A stretch of 64,000 nt of DNA from Rutidosis leptorrhynchoides (taxonomy: Eukaryota; Streptophyta; Magnoliopsida; Asterales; Asteraceae): positions 3,076,001-3,140,000 of the forward strand of contig NC_092341.1 of the NCBI RefSeq assembly GCF_046630445.1, in the 5' to 3' direction. The notes below the pieces were generated by a model that was given only the letters and a program-made list of their open reading frames with translations, searched no databases and was not told where the DNA came from. The position numbers and the translations under genes are program-made. Positions within the stretch are counted from its first letter, which is position 1, and each line of letters starts with the position of its first letter. Shown here piece by piece: positions 22,992 to 32,018 of the stretch.

Positions 22992-23739
22992 CTAGATGGA
23001 CTTGATCACTCCAATTTGTTTAGCACATTATTTTATTTTTCATCCTTTCGGATATGTCGCAGTTGTAATCATAATTAATGCCAAATAAAAATAATTACAT
23101 GCGCATACTTTCGTTGTCCATTTATATTTTTTGTATGCGATTCCTGCCTACTTAAGGGGTGTCCTCTAGCCCCCGTGCGGCAGAAGCCTGTTTGGTTACA
23201 AGGCTAGACAATAACGGCAGGCGAAGGGAATTGGTTTTCCCCTAGCCAAGCGCCACGCAGACTAGATGGCTGCAAAGTCGACTTTAAATATACAAGCATT
23301 GGTTTGCTTGTGCGTAATCGCTCTCGCATTGGTTTGCTTGAGGAACTCCTAAGCATAAAAACATTGGTTTGTTTTTAGTTGCGTTTGCTTACCATACAAC
23401 TAATAGTGCACCTCTAGTACATGACAAAGCAATAGCGCAGTAGCTTTTGAGTCTAAATTATTAAAGGTAAGTTAAAATATTGGTTTATTTTACGCAGTAC
23501 CATCCGCATACGCATAAGTTGTGGTTAACTATGCGCATGCGCATGCGGTTCATAATTTGTTTTGACTCGCGATATATAAACAAGGATATCACTCATGCAT
23601 AACAGACAAACATATATACACATCCAAATAAATTATTACATAAGTAATTGTTTCACATGCCTGCCCAACATGGGACTTAGGGCTCCAAAATACATTTACA
23701 ATTACCTGCCTAAGATTAGGGCTTACGGCACAAACTACT
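22992..23739 (+). repeat. Tat spacer with ATTGGTTTGCTTG repeats
   Basis: Non-coding stretch between the sense pol end and the antisense gene. It holds four to five imperfect copies of a unit around GCATTGGTTTGCTT (about 23290-23375, with a weaker one near 23477) and a GCGCATGCGCATGCGG palindrome near 23533. Repeat-rich spacers at this position are usual in Tat elements. Confidence 0.65.
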
Positions 23740-25775
23740 CTAGTAATCCTCCTTCAAAAACCCATCAAGCGGCATCGTCGGGTCAGCCGCAAACGCATTG
23801 ATCAAAGGGATAGGGATGGACTTGATTGCCTCTTCCGCCTCCAGCAGCGCCGCGGCCGTTCCCTCCTTTAATTTCTTTTGGACAATGTCGGGGAACGGTG
23901 GAGTTAGGCCGCATGCCTGGATCACTTCCCGCACAGCCTTGCTCACCTCATGGTCCTTGACCGCATCGACATAGGCATTAAACCGGTCGGACACGGGCTC
24001 GGAGTCCATCACTTTCTGCGCAATTGCGGGAAGTGCGGTGCGCAGCATTGTCATATCTGCCTCGGCCAGCTCGCGGTTGGTAACCGCATCGTCCCTCTCC
24101 CTCGTCACCTTTTCCAACTCCAGCCTCACTCGCTCAGTTTCCCCCTTTGCCTGATCAACCGCACTCACAAGCTCTTGGTTCTTTTTTCTTTCTTGAATCA
24201 AGGAGGTCTTGGTTTCGGCCGCAGTCAATTCAACAGCTTTGCGGGCCTCCTCAGCAGCGTCCCTGTCCTTCTTTGCCTGATCTACACCCGCCTGCAGCAA
24301 ACCCAACTCCACCTCTTTGCGCAGTGCAACATCGTATAGGCTGGAGGATCGACGGGCTTGATCCGCAAACATCCCAAAGAATACCAGCCCGTTCTGGATA
24401 AAGGCGTTGAGCGCCTGGTTAAACGGCAGCGCGGCCAGTTGCTCGCGGAACTCTGCTGGGAAGATTTGCTGCAAGAATGCAGATTGCTCCGCAGCATTTT
24501 CTGCGGAGGACTGGCAAAGTTGGCGGAGGTTGGCAACACGGAAGCTGCCTTGCGGAGGAGGTAATGTAGACTCAGACTCGACGGAGATCGCCTTGTCTTT
24601 GGATGTGGCAGTGGCCTGCAGCTCGGGGTTGACCCGCGGTGTTGTTGGCTGCGTCTCCTCCACATGCTCTGCAAAATACTCAGATTAGTACGCAGATTTT
24701 TCTACGCGGTATACATGCGAAAAAATAAACGCTCACCATTAATGGGGGGAGGTAGGTCTGCGGACCGCGGCTCGATGGCAACAAAATTGTCGTTGCGCAT
24801 ATCCTCCAGCTGCTTAGGAGTCTTCTTCTTCTTCTTCTGAGCCTCGGACGTCCCAGCCGCCTTGCGTTTATTGCCTGACTCCGCCGGCGATTCCTCCACA
24901 TGTTCGCTAGCAGCTGCCTGCTCTAGCTGTTTGTCCACATCCTGCTTGCGGAAAGAGATCCCAGCAATCTCCTCCGCGGTAAGCACCTTCTTCATCCTCA
25001 TCTCTGCAAACAATAAACGCCTGCGTTAGAAAATATACAAAAATTTATGTAAGTACGCGTTTATGCTATTCCTACCCTTTCCATCGGGGCCAACTATGGC
25101 CGGCCGCACATCCTCCCAAGGCCAATACGCGGAGATCTTCCCCAACCGCAGCATAACATTACCATACGAACGGTGCACCAGTTGTGCGTTGACGCACTGC
25201 TTCAACAACCTTTTCTCCTCGTCATCCAACGCTGGCATCTTGTTCACATCTTTTTCTACCTTCTCGCACCAAATGAGCGTCTGCGGGAAGCCAGTGCCTA
25301 CTACGGTCTGGTCGACGAAGAAAAAAGTTTCTTTCCAACTTCCCGCATTCGATTTCGGGGTTTTTGTGAAATTTTGGCGTGCGAAGAAGGTGAACCAAGA
25401 TTTATGGTGGTTGGCTAAGCGGAATAGGTGGCAAAAAACCTTCACCAATGGTACTGTGTCGAGTGCAACACACCACATCTCGAATAGAACGATTTTGCCT
25501 ATAGCATACGGGTGCAATTGCCCTAGCCCTACTTTGAAATGATCTAGTACGCCTAAAAAGAAGTCGGTGGGTGGAACCCTAAAATTACCATGCTTAAAAG
25601 CATGTTTGTAGATCGCCACCTTATTCTCTGGTGGCTGATGGGCTCGCTGGCTAGGCAGTGGTGGTACCGGATTGTAACCCGCAAGAGGGGGGTATTGCTT
25701 AACTAAGTGGTCGATGTTTTTCTGGCCTATGTTGGACTCTACATTCTCTACGAAAGTTTCATTAGCTTTGGTCAT
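23740..25775 (-). CDS. Tat antisense gene (aORF, gypsy-type 'Transposase_28' family)
   Basis: Three open blocks on the minus strand, about 25775-25066, 25006-24737 and 24664-23740, separated by gaps of roughly 60-75 bp with GT...AG ends and matching phase, so it looks spliced. The start is taken at MTKANETFVENVES. The first block has a PPTDFFLGVLDHFKVGLGQL / HHKSWFTFF region matching the PF04195-type domain named 'putative gypsy type transposon'. The middle block has a basic, nuclear-signal-like KKKKK stretch. The last block has a long coiled coil (about 24350-24050; QAKKDRDAAEEARKAVEL, RVRLELEKVTRERDD). Antisense ORFs at this place are known from Tat elements; their role is unknown. Confidence 0.82.
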
Positions 25776-25915
25776 TTTTAGATGAATGGAGAACGAATGA
25801 CCTTTAAATGACGATCGGAATATGACGGAGTTGATCGGAATTGATAGGATTTGAAGGCGAGAGCGTATTTGGGAAGCTTGACACCGGAAAAGTGAAAATG
25901 TGTGTGATTTGGGGC

Positions 25916-25923
25916 TATTTATA
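25916..25923 (-). promoter_or_regulatory. TATA box of the Tat antisense gene
   Basis: On the minus strand CCTATAAATAGCCCC lies about 140 bp upstream of the antisense start codon, a normal plant spacing. It suggests the antisense gene has its own promoter, independent of the LTR. Confidence 0.65.
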
Positions 25924-26221
25924 GGCAAGATTGGGGGAGCGTGGGTTGGAATGGTGTTATCGTGGCCATACACGTGTAATGCAATCGACGGGTAGAATTT
26001 GCTGATCGCGCGTGGTGTCAGTTAAGAATGATTACAAACACGCGCGTGGTTCGCACGCGCCTGCGGCATTGTTACTTTATGTCTTGTCAGCCGAATGGGC
26101 TTCTGCGATTGTGACAGGCATCGAGGCGCACGCGAGGACATTAAATGCTCGTCGTCCTTTTGTTTTCTCTTTTTCGCTTAATAGTTTGATATCATATGAC
26201 TTGCGTCATATAACATCAAAC

Positions 26222-26230
26222 TGGGGGGAC
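26222..26230 (+). promoter_or_regulatory. Tat polypurine tract
   Basis: TGGGGGGAC lies just before the 3' LTR and is the expected plus-strand primer. Confidence 0.75.
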
Positions 26231-26231
26231 T

Positions 26232-26784
26232 TAATGATACCGCAGCCCGCATGCGCATGTAACATACACACGGGCATGCGCTACGGTACGCATGCGGGGT
26301 GCTCTCATGCGGCATGCGGCATGCGGATCCGTATCTGGTCCTTTACGGCGGTTGAGCAAATATCTTTTCCATAATTATATCCGTGATTCGGGGGAGATGG
26401 TTATGGAAACGATTATCACTATCCTATGACGGTTCTAGAATTAGGGTTTGCCTATAAATGCAAACCCTAATCGTCGTTAGCAACATACCACGTTACGTAG
26501 CCATCTTCTACCACACATCCTACGTAACTTACATCCTCTATCATCTTCTAAAGGTTAACAGGTGAGTTCTTTATTAACTGGTACCTACAACCTTGCTTGG
26601 GGCCTTCTGATCGACGGACGTCATCGAAGGTGGACTTAATCACTTGGCCACCCCGCCGACATCATCATGTCGGCCAGGGTTATTCACGGTAGCCGGACCG
26701 GAGAGCCACGTTCTAAGATCCTTAAACCCCTCCTTTACGTTGAGCAAGCATGTTAAGACCCCTCGGTTAAAATATGCATGATCA
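26232..26784 (+). repeat. Tat 3' LTR
   Basis: 553 bp, identical to 6680-7232 except for one base in the stretch GTACCTACAACYTTGCTTGG. It ends GCATGATCA followed by the target duplication CCTAG at 26785-26789. Confidence 0.94.
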
Positions 26785-26789
26785 CCTAG

Positions 26790-27018
26790 TTTGTTCTATT
26801 TGTTTGTGGAGGTGTTATCAGTGTTTCTTTGGCTTTGTTTCGTGTTTTGTATGCTTCTTGGTTCTCTTTCATCATTTGATGAAAATTTTCTTTTTTTAAA
26901 AGAAAATAAAATTTAAAAAAAATTCAACTCACGCAACTCGAGTTTACAAACTATACACAAATGAATATCATGACTCCAACTTGAACAACTAGTTTATCTT
27001 GAAATAGTCATAATATTA
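26790..27018. other. Flank of the Tat insertion, T-rich then A-rich
   Basis: Continues the DNA cut by the Tat insertion at 6679. It has T/G-rich 3' UTR-like sequence and then an A-rich run around 26885-26930 that could be a poly(A)-like end of a gene or LINE. No coding frame. Confidence 0.35.
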
Positions 27019-27174
27019 AGGATTTCGTTAACGACGGTCTTTAGGGTTGTCGTTAACACGTATCAAGTTCTTGTACAATCTATAAACTTTCATCATGAAA
27101 GTGATATGAACTGTCGTGTACAATAATTTATTGTATACTAACGACAACACTAAGTGCTATCATTAGCAAAATCC
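27019..27174. mobile_element. MITE with 8-bp target duplication
   Basis: 156 bp bounded by TAATATTA on both sides (27011-27018 and 27175-27182). Long imperfect inverted ends begin GGATTTCGTTAACGAC on the left and GGATTTTGCTAATGAT on the right, with GTTGTCGTTA repeated further in on both arms, so nearly the whole element folds on itself. The 8-bp duplication points to hAT, but a Mutator origin (9 bp) is not excluded. It is non-coding. Confidence 0.72.
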
Positions 27175-27182
27175 TAATATTA

Positions 27183-28380
27183 AATATGATACACGCAATT
27201 CATATCACTTGGAGGCTAAAATAGGCTATGTTCGAATAGTTTAATCATATTAGATACACATAATTATATTATATATTGACTCACTGAGTGAAGAAAACGA
27301 TCCGTGCATTGATATGATAAATGATTTTGCTTAATAACTTAAACATTGTTTCAATAGTAGAGGTAACTCGCATATTGCAGCGAAATGTCGTTGTACCAAT
27401 ACATTGTTTTTATATAGAACAAAGCAAGTTTTAGATACTCAAATAATAATTGTATATTTACATCAAAGGAATATAATTTTTTTAATAATGTATACAAACT
27501 CATTCTGTTAAAAACAAATAAATAATCTAGTAAAAAAAAAAAAAAAAAAATCTACTCCGTAATATATATAAACACATGATTGAACCTTCATCAATTTATT
27601 ACCATAAAGAATCCATGTAGCCCACCATTTAATAGTAATGTCACTGTGATACTATTAGGTGAACTTCTGATACTATTAGGTGAACTACAATGTTTAAAAT
27701 TGAAACGAGGACAAATAATCTCACCTCATTTGGTATATTGATGAATTTGGAAAAAATGGCCCGTGCTTTGAAATTAGCCTTCACAGTCTCGGATTGGACC
27801 TGAAGGCCCGCTATCTACTGTTTACAAATAGTGAAACCGATAATACACAAGTCTACTTTGGAATAACTTATAACTTATATTTATTACTTGCCACACATAA
27901 TTCATGCCACTTACTAACATAATGTAAATAACTACCGTTCCACCCCACGTATTAAATAAAGTTCCATTTATGCATGTGTAGAAAAATATATAAAAAAATC
28001 ATTCCTTTTCCCATACACTAAAGCCACTCAAACATTTGTTAGATCCAAAAACACCAAACTAAACATATTGCCAACCTTTCAAACAATCAAAGCTTTTTGA
28101 TCCACCAAACTATGTACCTAATATTTTGATTTTACAACAAAGTCTTCCAATAAACTATTTCATTACAATATAGTCCAAACACATCATCATTCAAACTCTC
28201 TTTAATGATAAATATAAAACGGACTAAATTTTCTCTTTGAATAAGACAACTATGTGGCCTAACACGGTTATAATGTGACCTTTTACGACCCTTAAAAATA
28301 TGCCCCTGGATCCGTACCCGCTTTCAGTCGGATGTCCGAATAAACCCGCCTGTTCCTCCATTTTACCACGTGATCTAGCG
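27183..28380. other. Intergenic DNA downstream of JAZ
   Basis: AT-rich, with an A run near 27532-27550 and two adjacent copies of GATACTATTAGGTGAACT near 27650-27685. The part next to 28380 is presumably the JAZ 3' UTR. No gene seen. Confidence 0.4.
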
Positions 28381-29388
28381 TTACATATTAAGATCAAAGC
28401 TATGTTCGTTTCCTGATGATGAACCACCTGGTGAATGGTTATAGTGTACTTCAGGATACGGTGCGGGTCGTACCATGGCCCGATCTTTTCTCTTAGCCAA
28501 AAACTTATGCAACGATGCTCTTCTCGCAATTGGCAAATCAGAATCCTTTCCTTGTAACTCTCCTTTAATCGAATCTTTCGATTTCGATGTTGTTGACGCC
28601 AATTTGATTTGATTATCAATTTTCTCCTTAGCTTCACCATTTCTGACCATTTGAATCAAATCTTTCGCTCTGTTTTCTGAAACATCATCTAAAACTATCA
28701 CCTGTCCTCCGTAAAAAATAGTCATTTGCACGGTTTTCGCTTTCGTAACAGCTTTACTAGAACTAGCTTGAATTGTAGAATCATCTAACTCACATGATGA
28801 ATCTAAGATGATATATTCAGGAGCAATTTCAACCGATTTCTTCGCTTTTTTACCCGAATTTTTCGTGTTGCTCAACAAGTCAGTCGTTGTAGCTTTCTGA
28901 TGAGGAGATTTCAGTACATCTGTATCAAATCGATTATATTTTTAGGCCCTAGGCGAAAATAAAAATGGGATCATATATACATTAAATTTTTATTACTAAA
29001 CGTATAAAAAAATAATACTCCAATTTATTTATTTATTTACTTACATTATTTTTTAACTATTTTAACTTTAATTGACCATTTTTATATTGAAAAAAATATT
29101 TACATATTCAAAATTTTGGTATTTCTAAATTATTTTGGACAGTCCCGTGTTCGAAGACACCTATTCATACTGTATTAATTAATTTTCAGTGATTTACAGA
29201 TCTAAAAAAAAAAAAAAAAAAATAGAGATATATCATATACCTGTATTAGGTTTAGGATCAAATTTGGCATTGATACCGACACTAATATCGTGGAGATTGC
29301 GTGTTTCTTTAAGATATAAGCTTAATCGGTTAACAAATTTTGACATACCGTCACCGGTGCCGGAAAAGTGATGTTTACTCGCCGACAT
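28381..29388 (-). CDS. JAZ: JAZ/TIFY jasmonate-signalling repressor
   Basis: Two exons on the minus strand: 29388-29241 and 28919-28381. The intron (29240-28920) is GT-AG and the join falls inside one codon. Exons sum to 687 nt, encoding 228 residues. The N-terminal NRLSLYLKE motif (about 20-27) matches the conserved start of JAZ proteins. The TIFY (ZIM) domain with canonical TIFYGG is at about 113-142 and binds NINJA and other JAZ proteins. The Jas domain at about 178-207 (LPIARRASLHKFLAKRKDR) contains the LPIARR degron that contacts jasmonoyl-isoleucine and COI1, and it binds MYC2. The protein sits in the nucleus and keeps jasmonate genes off until degraded. There is no intron within the Jas domain, unlike many JAZ genes. 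The C-terminus ends SFDLNM, reminiscent of an EAR-type DLN motif. No break seen. Subgroup not assigned. Confidence 0.93.
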
Positions 29389-29471
29389 GTGCAATACAGG
29401 TGCGTGCTGGAACAGTAGTTTTAGTTGATGAAGGAAATTGAGTCATGAAAAGAGGCAAAGGATTAGATGGT

Positions 29472-29480
29472 TTTTATATC
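29472..29480 (-). promoter_or_regulatory. Candidate TATA box of JAZ
   Basis: Minus-strand GATATAAAAACC lies about 85-90 bp upstream of the JAZ start codon. It is the only good TATA-like element in the proximal 200 bp. Confidence 0.55.
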
Positions 29481-29602
29481 AATTGTTAGGTTGATGTTCA
29501 TTGCGAGTACAACTGTCTGTCTTAGTGGGGTAACCTCTCATTTTAAGTTAATATCCAAATTATACAGTACCAACATTTGAATCTTCTCGTGTATATATTA
29601 AG

Positions 29603-29608
29603 CACGTG
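29603..29608. promoter_or_regulatory. G-box (CACGTG) in the JAZ promoter
   Basis: A perfect palindromic CACGTG about 215 bp upstream of the JAZ start codon. MYC2 binds G-boxes and is known to activate JAZ genes, giving the negative feedback of jasmonate signalling, so this site fits regulation by MYC2. Confidence 0.65.
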
Positions 29609-30097
29609 TTAATTGATTTTTGGGAATAAAGTGTAGCATAAGTTGGTTAGATTTTCTATAAAAGCACTCATTAGACCAGTCGTCCTTTTTAGAGGAATTT
29701 AGGGCAATGTTCGGCTCACAAGCCATTTGTATAGGTGACAAGTGTTTCTTGTACTTTTTGTATTTTTTTATAACTAAGACATATTTTTTTAGAATGGAAT
29801 AATGGTGGTGTTGGTTTTTCGTGTTAATTAGGAGTATTGTGATAATGTGTTAAAATATAATTCGGTTAAGTATTAAAATGAGATAAAAATAATATTTTTA
29901 AATAAATAAAAAAAAAGAAACATACGTTTCTTTTTAGGTTGGAATCAAACACAAGCCTAAGAAACGCCTTAAAGAAACAAACGAATACTTCATTTTGTGG
30001 CGTTTCTTTGCCTCCACATCACCATTGGCGTTTCATTGTACGGATACAAGTAGTCTTATAGGAACTTAAACTTATATTTTTTCATAAGTACCAGCTT
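29609..30097. other. Distal JAZ upstream region
   Basis: AT-rich, with no gene. It contains an inverted pair of AAGAAACATACGTTTCTT-like sequence near 29915-29935 and several GAAACG/CGTTTC words to about 30030. No clear repeat family. Confidence 0.3.
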
Positions 30098-30401
30098 TAA
30101 GCTTTGTTTGGTAGAAAAATATTTTAAAGCTTATGAAAAAACAAGCTTTGAAAAAATAAGATAGTTGAAGTAGCTTATGAAAATAAGCTAGAAAGTTTAT
30201 GAATGTAAATATTTATCATTTATTTTTTGTCTTTTATATCATTTTACATACATAAGCTCCAACAACTTTACCAAACACTTATAAAACATAAGCTCTAGCT
30301 TCTAGCGTAAAAAATAAGCTCCAGCTTTCAGCTTCATCTTCTAGCTTCAGCTACAAGCTGCAGCTCCAGCTGCAAGCTAGTTTCATCCAAACATACCCTT
30401 A
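30098..30401. mobile_element. AGCTT-rich MITE-like element
   Basis: The left end TAAGCTTTGTTTGGTAGAAA and the complement of the right end TAAGGGTATGTTTGGATGAAA form imperfect terminal inverted repeats of about 20 bp. The interior is dense in AGCTT/AAGCT words (CAGCTGCAAGCTAG, AAGCTGCAGCTCC), so it folds strongly. The TGTTTGG terminus is common in plant hAT-type MITEs. No target duplication was confirmed. Confidence 0.5.
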
Positions 30402-30507
30402 GATGAATTGTAAATGAGATAGTTGTGACTTTTTTTTACGAAAAATAACAATAATATAAATTAATGAATTCGAATATTAATATGGTACAAAATCGATATA
30501 ACAAAAT

Positions 30508-30601
30508 ACCCTAAACCCTAAACTCTAAGCCGTTCGTATTAAAAACTCATTCTAAACCCTAAATCTAAAACCTAAACCCTAATTACTAAACCCTAAACCC
30601 T
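30508..30601. repeat. Interstitial telomere-like repeats (CCCTAAA)n
   Basis: Degenerate CCCTAAA units: a pair at 30508-30525 (CCCTAAACCCTAAAC), and further units to 30601 (CTAAACCCTAAATC, CCTAAACCCTAATTACTAAACCCTAAACCC). CCCTAAA is the Arabidopsis-type plant telomere repeat. Confidence 0.75.
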
Positions 30602-30642
30602 GTTTTTCATTAATTAAAAGTCATTTTTTCTCTTTTTTCTTT

Positions 30643-30695
30643 GTTAACATACATCTGGTGCTTCAGCAACTAACATGCAGCAGATGTATGTTAAC
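30643..30695. repeat. Perfect 15-bp inverted repeat (hairpin)
   Basis: GTTAACATACATCTG at 30643-30657 and its exact complement CAGATGTATGTTAAC at 30681-30695, with a 23-base loop. T-rich sequence flanks both sides. It could be a small MITE remnant or a hairpin transcript. No coding content. Confidence 0.75.
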
Positions 30696-30847
30696 GAGTT
30701 TTTTTTAATTTTTTTTTCTGAATCTACACAATAAAAATAGATACCAGCATTTTTTTTTTTTAGATCGGAGCTGTAGAATTAATGATATAAAATCACAAAA
30801 TCACTTATGCCCTTATCTCAAAAATGTTGTTTAGCGCTAGATCCTTC

Positions 30848-30849
<2 letters not shown>

Positions 30850-30924
<75 letters not shown>
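30850..30924. repeat. (TA)n microsatellite
   Basis: About 37 uninterrupted TA units. Confidence 0.97.
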
Positions 30925-30925
<1 letters not shown>

Positions 30926-32018
30926 GGTTTTTTGACAAACCTTTTTCGTATTAATAAATTTTAGTGGTATCTTTTTATCAGTATTAACGTGTATATGGGT
31001 CTATTCTTTATTTTTGCTCAGAACCTTCTAAATTGTTGAGACGACCCTGATAACATATAACAGATACTAACCTTAGTTAACACCGGAAAAATACGGGAAA
31101 ATCAACAAACAAGCAAATAAAACTAAGTCTAACCACTAACACTCTAACATAGTGGAACTAAAATTACAATGCAAGCTAAACAAACAACTATGGTTACATC
31201 CAAAGGAACACGAAGAACCGACACATGACCATTCCGATGAACACAACAAAACTTCGCGAGAACACCAATATGCGATGTATAGTATCGGAAACGAAGGGCG
31301 CCATAAACTCCAGAAGCCGATGCGTACGAGATCCCCAAAAACAAAGCAACGATAACACCCGAATTAAAATCAAATCTCCAACAAAGAGATCGTCTCATGG
31401 TTTAACCCGATAGACGAGAATGGAGAAGAAGGAGACCAAAAAAATACCTGGGTTGCGAGCCCATAGACTGACAACCAGCAGGTTGACCTGGTGTCCAAAC
31501 CAGAACCGAATGCAAGTCAGAACCACACTGAAAGAACGTCAGTGATTCTTGCTGAAAAACAACCGCACCATCTGCGGTGACCCGAAAAATTGAATAAATC
31601 ATAGACCATCACCCCTCAAAGGCACATGATTATTAACCCATGAAAGCATAACTACATTTACCTAAAACTCCAGCGATAACATCAAAAAGGCGTAATCACC
31701 AAGAAAATTCTAACAAGAAGGAAGAAACCAGAGAATCTGTCGTGGAGAGCAACTAGAGGAAAAGTTGAAATGGCCAAACCAAGTGACCCGCCGGACCTCC
31801 TAAAAGGTGTCGGGGTAGAAGGAAAGGAAAGACGACGGTTAAAGGAGCATAACGAGTTGGCTAGAGAAGCCGGGTGGGAAATGGGAAGAAGGCCGAAGTA
31901 TTTGAAATTTAAAATGAAGGGGTGTGTGTATAGAGGTTAGAGGGTTTACTTTTATGGAGAGAGAAACTTTTGTAGATAGAATTATTTGTATTTAGGTATT
32001 ACTAATTTTCATGGTTTT
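30925..32018. other. Unassigned segment, possible transcribed leader on minus strand
   Basis: Richer in GC than its surroundings. Read on the minus strand from about 31960 it starts pyrimidine-rich (CTCTAACCTCTATACACACCCC) like a 5' leader. Two short open frames follow (31602-31402 and 31398-31144), neither recognisable. No domain, LTR or inverted ends were found. It may be a non-coding or captured-gene segment of a DNA transposon, but nothing proves it. Confidence 0.25.

Larger units (their letters stand above)
6680..26784 (+). mobile_element. Tat-lineage Ty3/gypsy element, young, with a nested Tekay element
   Basis: Two 553-bp LTRs (6680-7232 and 26232-26784) differ at only one position that I can see. 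The element is flanked by the 5-bp duplication CCTAG (6675-6679 and 26785-26789). Order: LTR, primer site, Gag, protease, reverse transcriptase, RNase H, a second RNase H, integrase, repeat-rich spacer, antisense gene, polypurine tract, LTR. The dual RNase H and the antisense ORF before the 3' LTR are known traits of the Tat lineage. Apart from the 9.7-kb element inserted in gag it looks nearly whole, and the near-identical LTRs mean a very recent insertion. Confidence 0.93.
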
